DNA from: Pseudomonadota bacterium
GTDB lineage: Bacteria > Oederibacteriota > Muellerivitia > Muellerivitales > Muellerivitaceae
NCBI GenBank assembly: GCA_021324075.1
Contig: JAJPJW010000163.1
Coordinates: 1-33,498 of the forward strand
Length of the DNA stretch: 33,498 nt
Direction of reading: 5' to 3'
Below, in pieces: positions 31,653-33,498 of this stretch. Positions within the stretch are counted from its first letter, which is position 1. Each line of letters starts with the position of its first letter. The position numbers and the translations under genes are program-made. The notes below the pieces were generated by a model, which was given only the letters and a program-made list of their open reading frames with translations, did not search any database and had not been told where the DNA came from.

Positions 31653-32480
31653 ATGAACCCCTACCTGAAAACCGCGCTCCAGGCCGCCCGGAAAGCGGGC
31701 CAAATCCATAAAAAACACTACGGCCGGGTCCGCAACATCCGCTACAAGTCGAAGAACAAGCTCAACCTGGTCACGGAAGTGGACCAGCAGTGCGAAAAGG
31801 CCGCCCTTTCCCTTTTGCGCCGCGCCTTCCCCACCCACAACTTTTGGGGGGAAGAAAGCGGCCGGGACAGGGGCCAGTCCGATTTCACCTGGCTGGTGGA
31901 CCCCCTGGACGGCACCACCAACTATGCCCACGCCTATCCCTTCTTTTGCTGCTCCATCGCCCTGGTCCGCAAAGGCACGCCCCTGGTGGGGGTCATTTAC
32001 GACGCCCTTCGCGACGAATGCTTCACCGCCGAAAAGGGACGGGGGGCTTTCCTGAACGGGCGCCGGCTGGCCGTCTCCGCCACCAAAACCTTGGACGAAA
32101 GCCTGCTCTCCACCGGTTTCGCCTACGCCGTGCGGGAGACCCACTACAACCTGGACAACTTCCGGCAATTCGTCCTGAAAGCCCAGGGCGTCCGCCGCGA
32201 CGGTTCGGCGGCCATGAACCTGGCCTATGTGGCCGCGGGGCGCTTCGACGGCTTCTGGGAGAGGGGCATCCAGGCCTGGGACATGGCCGCGGGGGTCTTG
32301 ATGGTGGAGGAGGCGGGCGGCAAGGTGACCGACATCACCGGCAAACCCTTCGACCTGATGGCCGAGAACGCCCTGGCCAGCAACGGGAAGGTCCACGGTG
32401 CGGTTTTCAGGATCCTGAAAAAGGGCGGGGATGAAAAAAATTGGGCGGCCCATTGGGCCAAAAAACCTAGGCCAAAGTAA
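31653..32480 (+). CDS. suhB: Inositol-1-monophosphatase family protein
   Basis: The 275-aa protein belongs to the Li-sensitive, Mg-dependent phosphatases. Metal ligands are in their usual places: GEES (Glu67-Glu68), WLVDPLDGTTNYAH (Asp83, Asp86, Gly87, Thr88) and WDMAAGVLMVEEAGG (Asp210). It would hydrolyse myo-inositol-1-phosphate or a related sugar phosphate in the cytoplasm. In E. coli, SuhB also acts in ribosomal RNA transcription, but that cannot be read from the sequence. The start has AAGGA 4 nt upstream. The last 14 nt overlap the end of the convergent SAM hydrolase gene. The C-terminal extension (KKGGDEKNWAAHWAKKPRPK) is basic and lies beyond the family core. Family certain; substrate uncertain within the family. 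Confidence 0.93.
   Translation: MNPYLKTALQAARKAGQIHKKHYGRVRNIRYKSKNKLNLVTEVDQQCEKAALSLLRRAFPTHNFWGEESGRDRGQSDFTWLVDPLDGTTNYAHAYPFFCCSIALVRKGTPLVGVIYDALRDECFTAEKGRGAFLNGRRLAVSATKTLDESLLSTGFAYAVRETHYNLDNFRQFVLKAQGVRRDGSAAMNLAYVAAGRFDGFWERGIQAWDMAAGVLMVEEAGGKVTDITGKPFDLMAENALASNGKVHGAVFRILKKGGDEKNWAAHWAKKPRPK
32433..32460 (-). terminator. Probable terminator of the SAM hydrolase unit, inside the suhB 3' end
   Basis: GGCCCATTGGGCC is a perfect palindrome. On the minus strand it is followed by GCCCAATTTTTTTC. It begins 6 nt after the stop of the minus-strand gene at 32467 and lies inside the coding end of the plus-strand suhB. Confidence 0.5.
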
Positions 32481-33237
32481 CGGTCGCGCCGATCCCCGCA
32501 CCCAGTTTCTGGGCGGCGTTGCCGCCGTTCACTGAAATTTCCAAATTCCCCGACGAACCCACCAGGGCCATCACCGTCCCCTTCTTGGCCTGGGCGTAAT
32601 GGGTGGCCAGGTTCAGGATCACCGCCTTGCCGATCTTGAGCCGGAAAGCCTTGGGCAGGTGCCTGGCTTCGAGGTTGGTGATGAGGTTGCCGAAGTGGTC
32701 CACCCACAACACCTGGCCCGTCCAGCCCTGGACCCCCTTGAAGGCCTTGGGGATCTCCCGCCAAATCCAGTTGTTTTGTTTCGTGCCCAGCCGGGCCAAG
32801 GGAACCCCCCCGGCCAGGTGGGCGGCGGCGGGCGCGAAGATGTCCCGGCCGTGGAAGGTGGCGCTGGGGTTGGGCAGCCGGTACTTTTTTTCCGTCAGCT
32901 CCACCACTTGTTCCATTCCCCAATGTTTCAGGGCCGCCGGGAAAAGGCCGTTGTCCGGCCCGACGAAGAAATGGCCCTTGCTCTTGAGGGCCACCGCCTT
33001 GCGGGAACTTCCCACGCCGGGGTCCACGACCGCCAAATGCACCGTACCCTTTGGAAAGTAGTCGATGGATGTTTTCAATAAGTAAGCGCCCGCCGTCACC
33101 GATTGGGGAGGCACTTCATGGGACAGGTCCACCAACCGGGCCTGGGGACAGATGGAAAGCATCACGCCCTTCATCACCCCCACGAAGGGGTCGCTGGTGC
33201 CGAAATCGGTGAGCAGGGTAATAACGGGGCTTTTCAT
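32467..33237 (-). CDS. S-adenosyl-L-methionine hydrolase (adenosine-forming), DUF62 family
   Basis: The start used is ATG 33237, giving 256 aa; the 36 extra residues in the track have no family match and overlap the upstream gene. Motifs are TDFGTSDPFVGVMKG, DLSHEVPPQSV, VVDPGVGSSRKAV, VGPDNGLF, FHGRDIFAP and VDHFGNLITNL. The known Asp-Arg-His set of this family is intact as Asp72, Arg79 (DPGVGSSR) and His129 (FHGRD). The enzyme splits SAM with water to adenosine and methionine. The family also includes fluorinase and chlorinase, but the archetype without extra loops is the hydrolase. The gene begins 2 nt after the stop of the upstream gene, so the two are probably coexpressed. It is convergent with suhB. 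Confidence 0.9.
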   Translation of the reverse strand: MKSPVITLLTDFGTSDPFVGVMKGVMLSICPQARLVDLSHEVPPQSVTAGAYLLKTSIDYFPKGTVHLAVVDPGVGSSRKAVALKSKGHFFVGPDNGLFPAALKHWGMEQVVELTEKKYRLPNPSATFHGRDIFAPAAAHLAGGVPLARLGTKQNNWIWREIPKAFKGVQGWTGQVLWVDHFGNLITNLEARHLPKAFRLKIGKAVILNLATHYAQAKKGTVMALVGSSGNLEISVNGGNAAQKLGAGIGATVTLA

Positions 33238-33239
33238 TC

Positions 33240-33498
33240 TTATCCCGCCCAGCCGGCGAGGAATTCCTCGATCAAAAGCGGCAGGTCGTCGTGGTATCCG
33301 CCCTGCAGCAGGGCAAAAACCGGGAAGCCGGCTTGCGCCAGCCACTGGCCCATTTTGCGGTAGTCCTTGCGCGCCAGGCCGAACTGGGTGAGGGGGTCCT
33401 TCTCATAGGTATCGAAGCCCATGGAAACGCCGACCAGGTCCGGCTTGAAGGCCCGCAGGCGTTTCACCGCATCCGCCATGGCCGGAAAATAGTCCCCA
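33240..33498 (-). CDS. Histone deacetylase superfamily protein, C-terminal fragment
   Basis: Only the last 85 or so residues are inside the window; the frame is open to the right edge, and the ATG at 33479 in the track is internal (GDYFPAM continues upstream). FKPDLVGVSMGFDTYEKDPL and ALLQGGYHDD are the C-terminal motifs of the zinc-dependent histone deacetylase / acetoin utilisation / acetylpolyamine amidohydrolase superfamily. The Asp of GFD is a usual zinc ligand and the Tyr of GGY is the usual transition-state residue. In bacteria these enzymes remove acyl groups from small amines or proteins. The stop is 2 nt upstream of the SAM hydrolase start. Subfamily cannot be set without the N-terminal part. 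Confidence 0.85.
   Translation of the reverse strand, partial: GDYFPAMADAVKRLRAFKPDLVGVSMGFDTYEKDPLTQFGLARKDYRKMGQWLAQAGFPVFALLQGGYHDDLPLLIEEFLAGWAG

Noticed and set aside
33238-33345. 36-residue extension of the SAM hydrolase ORF
   Set aside because: It overlaps the 3' end of the deacetylase-family gene, and the family N-terminus (TDFG motif) begins right after ATG 33237.

Overview
The window is about 33.5 kb of GC-rich DNA from a diderm (outer-membrane) bacterium. The evidence is three large porin-like beta-barrels ending in aromatic residues, an autotransporter with a C-terminal barrel, lipobox lipoproteins and a further secreted outer-membrane protein. The porins carry an N-terminal S-layer-homology-like segment, a Pro/Ala-rich linker and a coiled coil. 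That layout is known from SLH porins such as OmpM and SlpA. The set looks like an uncultured candidate-phylum lineage, but the phylum cannot be fixed from the sequence alone. No rRNA, tRNA, IS element, prophage or CRISPR array is visible.

Layout. (1) 1-3703, minus strand: lepA-lepB-hemW, a housekeeping cluster with a good sigma70-type promoter before lepA. (2) 3737-13785, minus strand: an apparent six-gene operon of lipoprotein, three SLH-type porins and two more lipoproteins, ending at an intrinsic terminator. The three lipoproteins are paralogs with a carbohydrate-binding-like beta-sandwich, and two of the junctions overlap. (3) 13932-18347, minus strand: a very long ORF joining a complete 23S rRNA m5U methyltransferase (RumA/RlmD type) to a membrane-anchored, glycoside-hydrolase-like protein. 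A TGATGA just out of frame at the junction suggests these may be two overlapping genes joined by an indel. (4) 18609-20264, plus strand: an outer-membrane beta-barrel protein of unknown family. (5) 20382-22346, minus strand: a membrane-anchored carbohydrate-binding-like protein and a LacI-family regulator with operator-like palindromes in its leader. (6) 22661-31369, minus strand: a giant Gly/Asn-rich autotransporter (2,882 aa) with nested 42-aa and 168-aa repeats, a second repeat class of about 66 aa, and a barrel domain. (7) 31607-33498: suhB-type inositol monophosphatase (plus), converging on a SAM hydrolase (DUF62) gene and the end of a histone-deacetylase-family gene (both minus).

Working together. 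Apart from the two housekeeping blocks, the window is mostly cell-surface biology. It has porins tethered to the wall by SLH-like domains, sugar-binding-like lipoproteins, a hydrolase-like TIM barrel outside the inner membrane, a sugar-type LacI regulator and a giant surface protein. A glycan capture, processing and uptake programme, or an adhesion programme, is a reasonable inference but is not proven. The most notable points are the porin/lipoprotein operon, the methyltransferase-hydrolase junction, the nested repeats of the autotransporter, and a heptamer (ACTGCGA) repeat family placed directly after the stop codons of two unrelated genes.
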